This document shows positions 35,942 through 45,009 of a stretch of DNA of 64,000 nt, in pieces. The notes under the pieces were generated by a model that was not told the origin of the DNA, made no database searches, and worked only from the letters and a program-made list of their open reading frames with translations. The position numbers were made by a program, and so were the translations under genes. Every line of letters starts with the position of its first letter. Within the stretch, counting starts at the first letter, position 1. The DNA comes from Streptomyces sp. NRRL B-24484 (GTDB lineage: Bacteria > Actinomycetota > Actinomycetes > Streptomycetales > Streptomycetaceae). The stretch lies in contig NZ_JOAI01000017.1 in assembly GCF_000717715.1 (NCBI RefSeq), positions 1 through 64,000 of the forward strand, read 5' to 3'.

Positions 35942-36803
35942 CTACCCGGACGGGGCAGCAGAACGGGGGCCGGGCGGGTCGACATCCCGGCCGTCGGGCA
36001 GGGCTCCGGCCGCAACCGCCGCCCCGGCGACGCGCAGCACCGCCGCAACCCCGGCAAGGGTCTCCACTCGGCGGCGGACATCGTCCTCGACCTCGGTGCC
36101 GTACAGGTCGGCCAGGTCGACGCCGGCGGCAAACTCCTCGCGGAGGCCGATCAGCCGGCGGCGCCTGTGCGCGGGCGTCGCCGGCTGCCGCCGCCGGCTC
36201 CCCGAGTTCCCGCTCGGCGCGGCGCCGGTCGTCGACCGCGTCGATCCCGAAGTCCACCGCCCGCACGTACGCCGCGAGCCGCCGCCGGGTGAGATCGAGG
36301 AGCTCCCCGTGCGGCCGGGGTTCGGCGCGGTGGGCCGCCCGCCCCGAACCCACATCGCCGCCGGCGACCTCGGACATGGTGCGCACCGCTGCCCCGACCG
36401 CGGCCACGTCCGGCAGCTGTCCGCTGCGCCGGGCCGGGTACTCCTGCCGCAGGTGTCCGATCGGGCCGTCCTCGCAGTCCTCGCCGTCCCACGCGGCCGC
36501 GGCCGGGCCGGGCGGGCCGCGGCCGGTGCCGCCGTGCCGATCCATCTGCCGCAGCTGCACCGCGACGCCGACGGCAGCCGGGTTCGGCCGGCCGGCCATC
36601 CCGACCGGGGTCCCGGCGGGCAGCAGCATGCGGTCGAGCAGTGCGGCGTGGCGCGGCACCCACTCCCGGTCGTGCATCTGCGGGGTGCCGTGGTGGGCGC
36701 GGGCGAGGTTGAGCATCGCCGCCGTCTCCACGTGCGGCTCGGGGGCGTCCGCGCAGGCCTCCTCCGGGGTCGGGGCGGCCGGGCCGGTGGTGTGGTTCGG
36801 CAT
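35942..36803 (-). pseudogene. Hypothetical gene interrupted by one frameshift
   Basis: ATG 36803 has GAGGAG upstream. The first ~205 codons are clearly coding (HVETAAMLNLARAHHGTPQM, MAGRPNPAAVGVAVQLRQMD, RRRLAAYVRAVDFGIDAVDD), then this frame turns into Arg/Gly-rich noise near 36180 while the next frame becomes coding (RRLIGLREEFAAGVDLADLY, TEVEDDVRRRVETLAGVAAV) up to TGA 35942. One base lost or gained near 36165-36185 explains it: a sequencing error, a real mutation, or less likely programmed frameshifting. The helical protein (about 285 aa if repaired) has no recognised family. It heads a group with two small genes downstream. Confidence 0.6.
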
Positions 36804-37122
36804 CCGGCGGTTGCTCCTCGACGGTCGGGCGGGCGCCGTGAACGGGACGGCCCGCGCGGAACGGCGGGTGGGGCGCCCCCCGCCCGTTGCAGACGAGCCC
36901 CACGATCTGAACTCCGGTCTCGGCGCGCCGGGTTCCCCGCTGGACCAGTGCAATCCGACGAGATCCCCCTGCCGTACGGTCGCATACGCAGGGTGACTGT
37001 CGATGTCGCCTCATGGCGACTTCGTGACGGTAGGTGGTCAGTGCACGGATTGACCGGCCGGCCACGAATGAATCCGACTCATCATCAGGTCGCCCTGGAA
37101 ATCGATCATTTAGGCTGGGCGG
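36804..37122. promoter_or_regulatory. Divergent intergenic region
   Basis: No gene in 319 bases. It holds a small hairpin GTCGCC-TCAT-GGCGAC (37005-37020) and an AT-richer patch before the methyltransferase start (about 37060-37115) that may contain its promoter. Confidence 0.4.
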
Positions 37123-37971
37123 GTGACTGATGAGCAGGGGCGGGTGCAGCCGTCGGGAGTGTGGGCCACGGCGGTGGGGGTGGCCAGGGTGCGGGCGCTG
37201 GAGACGGAGCGGGAGAATCCGCTGTTCCGCGACCCACTGGCACAGGCTTTCGCCGCCGCCGGCGGGCTGTGGCCGTCCTCGCCGCCACCCGAGGACGAGG
37301 CCGCGCGACGCCGCCGACTGGCCGTGTCGTTCTCCATCGTCGTCAGGACGAAGTTCCTCGACGATCTGTTGCTGGAGGCCTCCGCGTCCGGGGTCCGGCA
37401 GGTCGTACTGCTCGGCGCCGGCATGGACAGCCGGGCCTTCCGGATGGACTGGCCCGAGGGCACCCGGCTGTTCGAGGTCGACACCGCCGTGCCACTGGAC
37501 TTCAAGGCATCGGTACTGCGCCAGGAGCGGGCCGTCCCGCGCTGCGAGCGGATCACCGTCGCGGTGGACCTGCGCGAGGACTGGCCGGCCGCGCTGGCCG
37601 CCGCAGGGCACGACCCGGCGCTGCCGACCGTGTGGATCGCCGAGGGACTGCTGATCTACCTGCCCGAGGACGCGGTGGAACTGCTGCTGGCCCGGATCGG
37701 TGCGCAGTCGGCGGCAGGCAGTCGGCTGGGGCTGACGTTGGGCTCGCGCGGCGTGATCGAGCGTTTCAGCTCGGACGCCGTGCCGGGATCGGCGGCCTCC
37801 ATGTGGGTCTCGGAGATGCCCGACGACCCGGTGGGCTGGCTGGCCGGGCACGGCTGGGAGGCCGACGGCCACACCCTGCGCGAGCGCGCGGCCGCCTACG
37901 GCCGCCCGGTCGAAACCCCGCCGCAGCGCGAGGAGCGGCCCGGCGGACTGATCTCGGCGGTACGCCGGTAG
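37123..37971 (+). CDS. S-adenosylmethionine-dependent methyltransferase (PPM1/LCMT-like family)
   Basis: Class I methyltransferase, 282 aa, of the actinobacterial PPM1/LCMT-like (TIGR00027-type) family, numerous in Streptomyces and Mycobacterium. Seen: substrate-cap start S-G-V-W-A-T-A-V-G-V-A-R-V-R-A, E-N-P-L-F-R-D-P, FSIVVRTKFLDDLLLEA, SAM-binding VVLLGAGMDSRAFRMDWP (about 93-110), R-L-F-E-V-D-T, VTVAVDLREDW region, and IAEGLLIYLPEDAVELLL. Several family members modify small molecules in antibiotic or lipid pathways, but the acceptor here is unknown. It starts at GTG 37123 after G-G-G-C-G-G and stands alone. Confidence 0.92.
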   Translation: MTDEQGRVQPSGVWATAVGVARVRALETERENPLFRDPLAQAFAAAGGLWPSSPPPEDEAARRRRLAVSFSIVVRTKFLDDLLLEASASGVRQVVLLGAGMDSRAFRMDWPEGTRLFEVDTAVPLDFKASVLRQERAVPRCERITVAVDLREDWPAALAAAGHDPALPTVWIAEGLLIYLPEDAVELLLARIGAQSAAGSRLGLTLGSRGVIERFSSDAVPGSAASMWVSEMPDDPVGWLAGHGWEADGHTLRERAAAYGRPVETPPQREERPGGLISAVRR

Positions 37972-38397
37972 AGCGCCTCCCGGTCCCCCCGGTTCTCCAT
38001 TCCGAGGGGCCGGAGGAGTCGACCGGGTCCATGCGCGGATGCGAGGTCCGGCCGTGCGTACCGTCGATGCGATGCACCCGGGCCCGGACGGCCCGCAGCA
38101 CACCCGGCTGCGGGCCGCCGTTCCACCGGACCACGCCGACCTGCCCGCTCCTCGCCGGCCCGGCCAGGAGGCTCAGCGGGCCGGAGTGACGGTGGGCGAC
38201 TCGTTGGGGCAGCCGGCGGCGAGCCGGTGGAGGGCGTCGGCCTGGTCGACCGCGCCCGTCGGCCCGCCGTCGGCCGGCGCACCGTGACCGCCCAACCCGA
38301 CACGGCGACCGCCACCGGTATCAGCCCGGGTTCCGTGAAGGACGGCGCTGTCGTGCTTCAGGACCCCGCCAGGCACGACACCGTCGGCGACACCCCC
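37972..38397. other. Stretch without a supported gene
   Basis: Convergent ends of the methyltransferase and the following minus-strand gene. A short minus-strand run near 38173-38260 (VDQADALHRLAAGCPNESPT) looks coding at its very end but has no credible upstream part. Nothing else seen. Confidence 0.4.
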
Positions 38398-39171
38398 TCA
38401 TCCTCCCCGGACAGCCCCCTCGGCTCCCCCGACGCCCGCCGGCGCGTGGCGCGCCGCCACCGGCTGCCGGTCGCGGCCGTAGCCGGTGAGAGCGATGCGG
38501 CCGTCGTCGAACCGGACCGCGCCCACGGCCCGGTACAGGCCCAGCGCCCTGGCCACGTCCCGGGCGACCACCACCCTCCACGAGGTCAGGCCCGGCGGCT
38601 GGCGCTCCTCGACGTGGTGGCGGCCCGTCAGCTCGTCCCAGACCGTCCACGCGGCCTCCTCCTCGGTGAGTGACCCGGCGTCGAGACGCCGCCACAGGGC
38701 GGGCAGGCCCGCGCTGAAGTCCACCGAGCCCTCCAGGTGGAGGCGCACGGACTGCCAGCCGCTGCGGGAGTCCTCCAGCCGCGGCACGGCCGTGAACAGT
38801 GCGTCCCGCAGCGCACCGGGATCCTCCCGCAGCCGCGCGGCAGCCGGCCCCGGGCCGAGGCACGGACCGTCCGTCGTCACCAGGCCGGCGAAGTGCGCCC
38901 ACGCCATCAGCACCTGTACGCCGCGCAGGGGCGCAACCGAGCGCGTACCCCTCTCGTCGTTGCCGGTTTCCAGCAGCTCGACCAGCTCCCGCGCATCCGC
39001 GCGCAGCAGCTGCCCCGTCGTCGTCAACTGCCTGCCCCCGCCGACCCAGCCGGACAGCGCGAGCATCTGCCCCACCGCCGTCGGCGGGTCCCCGGCCTCG
39101 CCACGGCCGGCCTCCCCCGGCCCGGACACGGCACCGCGCACCGTCCCCGGGCGCGCCTCGATCTCCCACAC
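38398..39171 (-). CDS. Hypothetical protein of a Streptomyces-type unnamed family
   Basis: Cytoplasmic protein, 257 aa from GTG 39171 (GAAGGGA upstream; GTG 39219 would add 16 poor residues). Near the start, M-L-A-L-S-G-W-V-G-G-G-R-Q-L-T-T-T-G-Q-L-L-R-A-D-A-R-E-L looks like a small winged-helix element with the L-T-x-T-G-x-L pattern also found in large unnamed actinobacterial proteins. The rest is mainly helical (SAGLPALWRRLDAGSLTEEE). The end (RFDDGRIALTGYGRDRQ) is another L-T-x-x-G strand. No enzymatic motifs are visible. It appears monocistronic. Confidence 0.75.
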   Translation of the reverse strand: MWEIEARPGTVRGAVSGPGEAGRGEAGDPPTAVGQMLALSGWVGGGRQLTTTGQLLRADARELVELLETGNDERGTRSVAPLRGVQVLMAWAHFAGLVTTDGPCLGPGPAAARLREDPGALRDALFTAVPRLEDSRSGWQSVRLHLEGSVDFSAGLPALWRRLDAGSLTEEEAAWTVWDELTGRHHVEERQPPGLTSWRVVVARDVARALGLYRAVGAVRFDDGRIALTGYGRDRQPVAARHAPAGVGGAEGAVRGG

Positions 39172-39396
39172 GAACTCATCCCTTCCCCCCGGCCCGGGAG
39201 TCCCCCGCGCCCCCTTCACCGTATGTCAGACCGCGGCGCGGCCCCGCCGCGAACACCCCGGCGGGCGACGGTCCGGCCGGGTGCGGGCGCCGTGCAGAAC
39301 GGCCCGCGCCTCGATCGGGTGAGGTGGTGACGGGGAGCCAGGGGCCGCCGTGACGCCAGTATGATCATCGAAACGGGATGTCGGGGGGTCCACGGC

Positions 39397-39879
39397 GTGC
39401 GTGCACGGCGGTTGGTGGCGGCGTGCGCGGCGATCTCGGTGCTGGCCGCAGTGGCGGGATGCCAGGCGGACGAGCCGGGCGATCGGACGGGCACGGCGGG
39501 CGCGGCCGGTACGCCGGGCAGCAGCTCGGCGCCGGCGACCTGCGCACCGAAGTCCGGGGCCGACGGCGAGCCGTCCGCCGGGTCCGTCGAAGGCCTGGCG
39601 AGCGAGGGACTCCCGGACGAGATCCGATGCCTGCCGTCGGTCTCGCACGGCGGGATCCCCGCCGCCACGGGAGACGCCGCGATGCCTCGGCGCTCCCTGA
39701 TGGTGAACGTCGTCGGGGGCACCACCCGCGCGCAGACCCTCGTGCTGTGCCGGCGGATCACCGGGCTCGGCTACGGCCCGGGCGGCACGCACAAGATCGA
39801 CATGCTGTCCGTGGGCGGTGACCTGACCGCAGGCACCTACCTCTCCACCGCCCGCGCGGAGTGCGTCCGGGCAGGCTGA
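39397..39879 (+). CDS. Small lipoprotein of unknown function
   Basis: 160-aa lipoprotein precursor. GTG 39397 has GGGGGG at good distance and gives a compact signal (RARRLVAACAAISVLAAVAG) with lipobox A-V-A-G-C. The mature part is Gly/Ser/Ala-rich and then holds three more Cys (TCAPKSG, IRCLPSV, LVLCRRITGLG) and a last Cys in RAECVRAG. No family recognised. ATG 39361 is an alternative start without a clear ribosome site. Confidence 0.8.
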   Translation: MRARRLVAACAAISVLAAVAGCQADEPGDRTGTAGAAGTPGSSSAPATCAPKSGADGEPSAGSVEGLASEGLPDEIRCLPSVSHGGIPAATGDAAMPRRSLMVNVVGGTTRAQTLVLCRRITGLGYGPGGTHKIDMLSVGGDLTAGTYLSTARAECVRAG

Positions 39880-40173
39880 GCCCCGACCGGCCGCGGCCGG
39901 ACAGCGCGGTGCGGTCCACCCGTGGGACGCCTCCCGACGTCCCCTCCGGGGATCGACCGTTCATGCGCAGCTGCTCGGCCGTGCCCGGATCGACACCTCG
40001 GACCACCCGGGGTGCGACGCGCGGACCACGGAGGCCAGGACCCACCGCTCGGAGGCGGTGGCACGCTCCAGGGGCCCGGGTCGTGAAGATCGAATACCCG
40101 GGACGTGACATGCCCGCGGGCCGCCCGGCCACTAGACTGGACCGGACCTTCCGACCCCCTCGGGGAGGGTGTC

Positions 40174-41175
40174 ATGCCCGCTGTGACCGTGGAAAACGTG
40201 CTGGACCTGCCGCGTATCGCCGAGCCCGATCCGCAGGTCGCCCCGCAGCGGCCGGTCACGGCGGTGACCTCTGCGCCCAGCGGGTTCGAGGGTGAGGGCT
40301 TCCCGGTGTACCGGGCCTTCGCCGGCGTTCCCACCCGGTCGCTCGACCCGTTCGTCCACATGGACCAGATGGGCCAGGTCGACTACGCACCGGGTGAACC
40401 CAAGGGCACGCCCTGGCACCCGCACCGGGGCTTCGAAACCGTCACCTACATGATCGACGGCCTCTTCCAGCACCAGGACTCGCACGGCGGCGGCGGTCTG
40501 ATCACCGACGGCGCCACGCAGTGGATGACCGCCGGGAGCGGGATCCTGCACATCGAGACGCCGCCCGAGGCCCTGGTCCTCTCCGGCGGCCTGTTCCACG
40601 GCATCCAGCTGTGGGTGAACCTGCCCAGGGCCAGCAAGTGGAACCCGCCCAAGTACCAGAGCATCGAGGGGCGCGAGGTCACCCTGCTGTCCTCGGCCGA
40701 CGGCGGCGCGCTGGTACGGGTCATCGCCGGGCAACTCGACGGACACGCCGGCCCCGGCTCGACGTTCACGCCGATCACCCTCGCCCACGCCACCATCACC
40801 GCCGGAGCCCGCCTGGTCCTGCCCTGGCGCCCCGACTTCAACGCCCTCGTCTACGCGCTGGCGGGACACGGTTCGGTCGGGGCCGAGGACCGGCCCCTCG
40901 CCGCCCACCAGCTCGCGGTCCTCGGCCCGGGCGGCGCCCTGACCGTCACGGCGAGCAGCCGGCCCGACGGCGGCACGGCCGACCTGGACGTGCTGATCCT
41001 GGGCGGCGAGCCGATCCGGGAGCCGGTCTTCCACTACGGGCCGTTCGTGATGAACACCAAGGCCGAGGTCATCCAGGCCATGGAGGACTACGAGGCAGGC
41101 CGGCTCGGGGTGATCCCGGACGACGCGATCATGCCGCACACCGCGCGGGGAGCCGATCACCGTCCGGAACGGTGA
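40174..41175 (+). CDS. Pirin-family cupin protein
   Basis: Bicupin protein, 333 aa, of the pirin family. The metal-binding cupin motif of the N-terminal domain is HPHRGFETVTYMIDG with His pair and Glu/Tyr, followed by QHQDSHGGGGLI and the H-I-E-T-P-P segment. The C-terminal Pirin-C cupin spans about 190-310 (HYGPFVMNT near 290). Bacterial pirins act as redox-sensing partners of metabolic enzymes or as quercetinases; the role here is unknown. GGGGAGGG lies upstream of ATG 40174. Monocistronic, convergent with the VMAP operon. Confidence 0.92.
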   Translation: MPAVTVENVLDLPRIAEPDPQVAPQRPVTAVTSAPSGFEGEGFPVYRAFAGVPTRSLDPFVHMDQMGQVDYAPGEPKGTPWHPHRGFETVTYMIDGLFQHQDSHGGGGLITDGATQWMTAGSGILHIETPPEALVLSGGLFHGIQLWVNLPRASKWNPPKYQSIEGREVTLLSSADGGALVRVIAGQLDGHAGPGSTFTPITLAHATITAGARLVLPWRPDFNALVYALAGHGSVGAEDRPLAAHQLAVLGPGGALTVTASSRPDGGTADLDVLILGGEPIREPVFHYGPFVMNTKAEVIQAMEDYEAGRLGVIPDDAIMPHTARGADHRPER

Positions 41176-41323
41176 CGGCGGGGCGCTGCTCCCGGAACCG
41201 TCGTCGCGCATCGCGGACCGGCCGGACGGCGGGTTGCACTTCGAGCCCGCCGGGACGGTGGCACCTGCTCCGGGTCAGCCTTCCGCCTCGTCCCGGCCGA
41301 CGCGGGCCCGTTCCGCTCGGCCG

Positions 41324-43987
41324 TCAGTCCTGCGGGGTGGTCAGGTGGTCGATCGTCTCCCGGACCCAGCGGGTGTCGGGGTGGTCGGGGCCGAGGATAC
41401 CGGTCAGTTCGGGTAGGAGGTCCCGCAGTTGGCGCAGTCCCGTGTCGAGGTCACCCGACCGGGCGGTCCAGTAGGCGAACTCTGCGCGCACCCCGAGGAA
41501 GGTGGGGTGTTCGGGGGCCAGACCACGGCCGAGGTCTCCGAGCAGGTCGCGCAGGAGTCGGAGGGCCTCGGTCGTGTCGCCCAGCTCGCCGGTCCACTGG
41601 GCGAGTCTGCGGCGGAAGCCGTACGGGGACGGGTGGTGCGGGCCGAGCAGCTCGGTGAGGCGGGGGATGGCAGGTGGGATCAGTCGCAGAGCGGCGGCCG
41701 GGTCGCCGGTCATGCCGCTCCAGTGGCCGATCTCGGCCTCGGTGACGAGCAGCAGCAGGTCGTCCGGACCGAGGACCCGGCGGATGTCGGGCAGGAGGGC
41801 CTGCCAGAGTTCCAGGGCTTCGGCCGACCGGCCGCACTGGCCGGTGTAGGAGGCGATGTTGGCCCTGGTACTGAGCGTCTCGCGGGTGTCCGGGCCGAGC
41901 ACTCTCCTCTGGAGCAGTAGCAGCTCCTGGAAGAGTGCGAGGGTGGTGGTCACGTCGCCGCTCTGGGCCGTCCAAAAGGCGATCTGGTGGCGGGTGGTGA
42001 GGCAGTCGGGGTGGTCGGGGCCGCGGAGTCGTTGTTGGTCGGGCAGGAGCTCGCGGAAGACGGCAGCGGCAGCGGCCGGGTCGCCGCCGAGGCCGGTCCA
42101 GTGGCCGGTTCTCGCCCGTAGGGTCAGGACCCGGTCGTGGTCGGGACCGAGTCGTGCGGCGAGGTGGGTGCAGAGTTCACGGCAGAGTTGCAGGGCGGTC
42201 TGTTGGGCTCCTCCTGCGCCGATCCATTCGGCGAGGTCGAACCGGCCGCCCAGGACGGTCGGATGGTGCGGGCCGAGTTCGGTGAGCAACTGTTCCAGGA
42301 CGTGCTCCCCGAGTTCGACGGCCTCCGGCCAGCGCTGGTCGGCGACGAGGGTGGCGAGCTGCGGGTGGTGGTCGGCCAGGGCACCGAACGGCACGTCGTC
42401 GATCGGGTCGCCGGTGGAGGGCGGGCCGCCGGGGCCGAAGTGGCCGAGCAGCGGGGTGTCCGTGCGGGCGAAGGCGCCGGCGCCCGGGGGTAGGGCGCCG
42501 GTGCCGTGGAGTGCGGCGCGCAGGGCGGGTGTGTCGCGTCCGTCGGGGGTCCGGCTGCGCCATAGGTCGGTGACCAGTGCCGCTGTGGACAGGGCCGCCC
42601 CGGTGGGCACGGACTCGAGGAGCAGTTCGCGCAGTCCGGGACGGAAGTCGTAACGCTGTGGGTGGGGGTGACCGGTCGGTGCCGGATCGGCGGGGGCACG
42701 GCGCAGTAGGCCGCCGAGCAGTACTTCCGCGAGGTGGGCGGGGCTGCCCTGGTTGCCGAGTACGGCGCGCTGCACCAGGCGCATGACCGGCAGTGTCAGC
42801 GGGCGGACGGCGGCGAGGTGGCCGGCCAGCCGGAAGGCCTCCGGGGAGGCCGCGGAACGGAACAGGGTCAGTCGGGAGCGCATGTCGGTGGCCGGGCCGG
42901 TGCCGGCCGGCGCGGGTGTGGGCCGCTCCTGCGGTGCTGCCGGGGTGACCTCTGCGACTTGGACGGAGGTCCCGGTGCCGTGGGCGACCAGGAGGGCCCA
43001 CGCCGCGATGGACGCGGGGTCGAGTTCCACGACGGGGACGGGTAGTCCGCTGAACGGCGCCAGGTCGGCGGGCAGGACGGGGTCGGTGACGCGCCAGGCG
43101 GAGTTGGCGGTTCCTGCCCGGCCGGCCCGGAGCTGTTTGGTTTCGGTTCGCAGCCCGGTGCCGGGCCAGAGGCGTTTCGGTAGCGGCTGGAGCACTGCGG
43201 TGGCACAGCTGCGGGCCCAGTGTGCGAGCAGCCGGTCCAGTCGGCCGTCGCGCCAGCCGGCGCCGACGGCGTCCGAGAGGACCAGCACCAGGCCGCGTCC
43301 GTCCGAAGGGCAGGGCGAACCGGCCGGGAGCCGAACCCCGTGCGGGTCGAAGGGCCGGCTGTACAGCCGTGGTCCTTCGGGGTGGCGGGTGTCGAGGCCG
43401 TAGGTGCGGACCCGGCGAAAGATTCCGGCGTTCTGCAGCAGTACTCGGAGTTCGGCGGACAGTTCGCGCCAGATGTGCATGGAGAGGCCGTCATCGATCA
43501 CCAGCGCGACGTCCATCCAGCGCTCCCGCCGGGCGCGCGTGACGAGGTCGAACACGCCGGTGTCGGCGACCAGGTCGGCCGTCGCCCGCTCGTCCAGTTC
43601 CTGTTCCCGCGGGGAGCGGACGGGGCGTTTGAGCGGGCGCAGGGCCCGGGCGAGTCGCCTGGGTGCGGGTAGTGCCCGCTCGGCCCTGACCAGTACGGGG
43701 GTGGCGGCGGTGCCCTCGACCGGGGCTCCCGCCATGGCGTACACGTCGGTGCCTCCGGCGGTTCCGGGAACCGAACCGTGGGCAGGGGCGTCCGCTCCGG
43801 ATGGGTTGCCGGGCGGGCGGTGTGGTGGGGACGTGGTGGCGGTCGGTGTGCCGGTGGCGCCGGCGGCTCCTGGCGCGGGGATGCGGGCCGCCAGCCAGAG
43901 CACCTCGGCGAGTTCGAGGGCGGTCAGGCCGAGGCCGGCCGCGGACAGGGTGTCCTGCAGGCGCTCCACCGGGGAACGTCGGGTCAC
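41324..43987 (-). CDS. vWA-like SAV_2336-type protein with tetratricopeptide tail
   Basis: 887-aa cytoplasmic protein, last gene of the VMAP operon. Residues 1-40 are a short helical segment (S-P-V-E-R-L-Q-D-T-L), 41-95 a disordered linker. From about 155 the WMDVALVIDDGLSMHIW block (D-D-G-L-S-M as a MIDAS-like D-x-S-x-S) and LVLVLSDAVGAGWRDGRL look like a divergent von Willebrand A domain, as in SAV_2336-type proteins. Residues about 560-880 are TPR/Kelch-like repeats recurring every ~45 residues around L-G-P-x-H-P (LGPHHPTVLGGRFDLAEWIG, LGPDHDRVL.., LGPDTRETLSTRANIA), a probable substrate-recognition superhelix. GTG 43987 overlaps the MoxR stop by GTGA. It forms the third component with MoxR and VMAP. 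Confidence 0.85.
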   Translation of the reverse strand: MTRRSPVERLQDTLSAAGLGLTALELAEVLWLAARIPAPGAAGATGTPTATTSPPHRPPGNPSGADAPAHGSVPGTAGGTDVYAMAGAPVEGTAATPVLVRAERALPAPRRLARALRPLKRPVRSPREQELDERATADLVADTGVFDLVTRARRERWMDVALVIDDGLSMHIWRELSAELRVLLQNAGIFRRVRTYGLDTRHPEGPRLYSRPFDPHGVRLPAGSPCPSDGRGLVLVLSDAVGAGWRDGRLDRLLAHWARSCATAVLQPLPKRLWPGTGLRTETKQLRAGRAGTANSAWRVTDPVLPADLAPFSGLPVPVVELDPASIAAWALLVAHGTGTSVQVAEVTPAAPQERPTPAPAGTGPATDMRSRLTLFRSAASPEAFRLAGHLAAVRPLTLPVMRLVQRAVLGNQGSPAHLAEVLLGGLLRRAPADPAPTGHPHPQRYDFRPGLRELLLESVPTGAALSTAALVTDLWRSRTPDGRDTPALRAALHGTGALPPGAGAFARTDTPLLGHFGPGGPPSTGDPIDDVPFGALADHHPQLATLVADQRWPEAVELGEHVLEQLLTELGPHHPTVLGGRFDLAEWIGAGGAQQTALQLCRELCTHLAARLGPDHDRVLTLRARTGHWTGLGGDPAAAAAVFRELLPDQQRLRGPDHPDCLTTRHQIAFWTAQSGDVTTTLALFQELLLLQRRVLGPDTRETLSTRANIASYTGQCGRSAEALELWQALLPDIRRVLGPDDLLLLVTEAEIGHWSGMTGDPAAALRLIPPAIPRLTELLGPHHPSPYGFRRRLAQWTGELGDTTEALRLLRDLLGDLGRGLAPEHPTFLGVRAEFAYWTARSGDLDTGLRQLRDLLPELTGILGPDHPDTRWVRETIDHLTTPQD

Positions 43988-44949
43988 TCCTGGGGCCCGG
44001 CCTCGTCGAGGGAGCGCAGGACGGCTGCGACCAGGCCCTCGCGTTCGAGGTCGACACCGTTCACCCTCAGGTGGACGGCGTTCAACAGTTGGTCGGTGGC
44101 CAGCATGGCCTGGCCGGTGTCGCGACGTTCCAGGAAGGTGTTGATGAGGTCGTCTGCGGCCGACAGGCCGTCGGGGCCGAGGTGCGCCGCCACGATGCTG
44201 CGCAGTTGTTCGCCGGTCGGCTGCTTAAGGTCCAGGCGCACGCACCTGCGCAGGAACGCGGGCGGGAAGTCGCGCTCGCCGTTGCTGGTGAGTACGACGA
44301 CGGGGAACTCCTGGCAGGAGATGCGACCGTGGCGCACGGTGTGGCGGTCCGAGGTGCCGTCGACCATGACCGCCACGTCCGTGTGCCGCTCGCCGAGCCG
44401 GGCGAGCTCGGGAATCTCGAACGTGCCTTCCTCGAAGACCACCAGGAGGTCGTTGGGCAGGTCGATGTCGCCCTTGTCGAGTTCGTCCACCAGCAGGACC
44501 CGTGGCCGGCCGGGCGTTCCGGTGGCCAGTGCCGTGCCCAGTGGGCCCAGGCGCAGGTAGCTTCCGATGTCCGAATCGTCGCCGTGCTGCCCTGCCCGGT
44601 TGGCGTCGCGCAGGCGACCGACGGCGTCGTAGCGGTAGAGGCCGTCCGCGAGGGCGGTACGGCTGTTGACCGGCCAGCGCAGGACGTCGCCCAGGCCCAA
44701 CTCGTAGGCGATGGAGGCGGCGAGGGAGGACTTGCCGGTGCCCGGCGCGCCGGTGACCAGGAGCGGGCGGCGGAGGTGGAGCGCCGCGTTCACGATGTCC
44801 GCCTCGGCATCGGTGATGTGGTAGTGGAGGGCGTGCCGTTGGACGTCGTCGGCCGGGAAGCGCCGCCAGGGCGGGGCCTTCGGGAGGGGGCGGGGGCGCG
44901 GCACCCGGTCGGCGCGGTACAGCCGCCAGTCTCCCCGATCGGCGTTCAT
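43984..44949 (-). CDS. MoxR-type AAA+ ATPase
   Basis: 321-aa AAA+ ATPase. Walker A GAPGTGKS at 67-74, Walker B VLLVDELDK at 151-159, sensor-1 region VVVLTSNGERDFPPAFLRRC with the arginine pair at the end. MoxR proteins work as chaperone-like remodelers with vWA partners. It sits between the VMAP and vWA-like genes: 60 bases after VMAP and overlapping the vWA-like start (GTGA). ATG 44949 is preferred over GTG 44985, which adds a basic stretch without ribosome site. In the predicted VMAP conflict systems it would couple ATP hydrolysis to activation of the protease-bearing VMAP protein. Confidence 0.92.
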   Translation of the reverse strand: MNADRGDWRLYRADRVPRPRPLPKAPPWRRFPADDVQRHALHYHITDAEADIVNAALHLRRPLLVTGAPGTGKSSLAASIAYELGLGDVLRWPVNSRTALADGLYRYDAVGRLRDANRAGQHGDDSDIGSYLRLGPLGTALATGTPGRPRVLLVDELDKGDIDLPNDLLVVFEEGTFEIPELARLGERHTDVAVMVDGTSDRHTVRHGRISCQEFPVVVLTSNGERDFPPAFLRRCVRLDLKQPTGEQLRSIVAAHLGPDGLSAADDLINTFLERRDTGQAMLATDQLLNAVHLRVNGVDLEREGLVAAVLRSLDEAGPQE

Positions 44950-45009
44950 CTCTCGCTGACCCTCTCTTCGTGCTCGGCCCGTCACGGGCGATTTGCCACC
45001 GACACTCTG

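Noticed and set aside
36151..38103. A 650-codon minus-strand frame across the methyltransferase
   Set aside because: Antisense shadow of the methyltransferase and of the frameshifted gene's neighbour frame; no domain.
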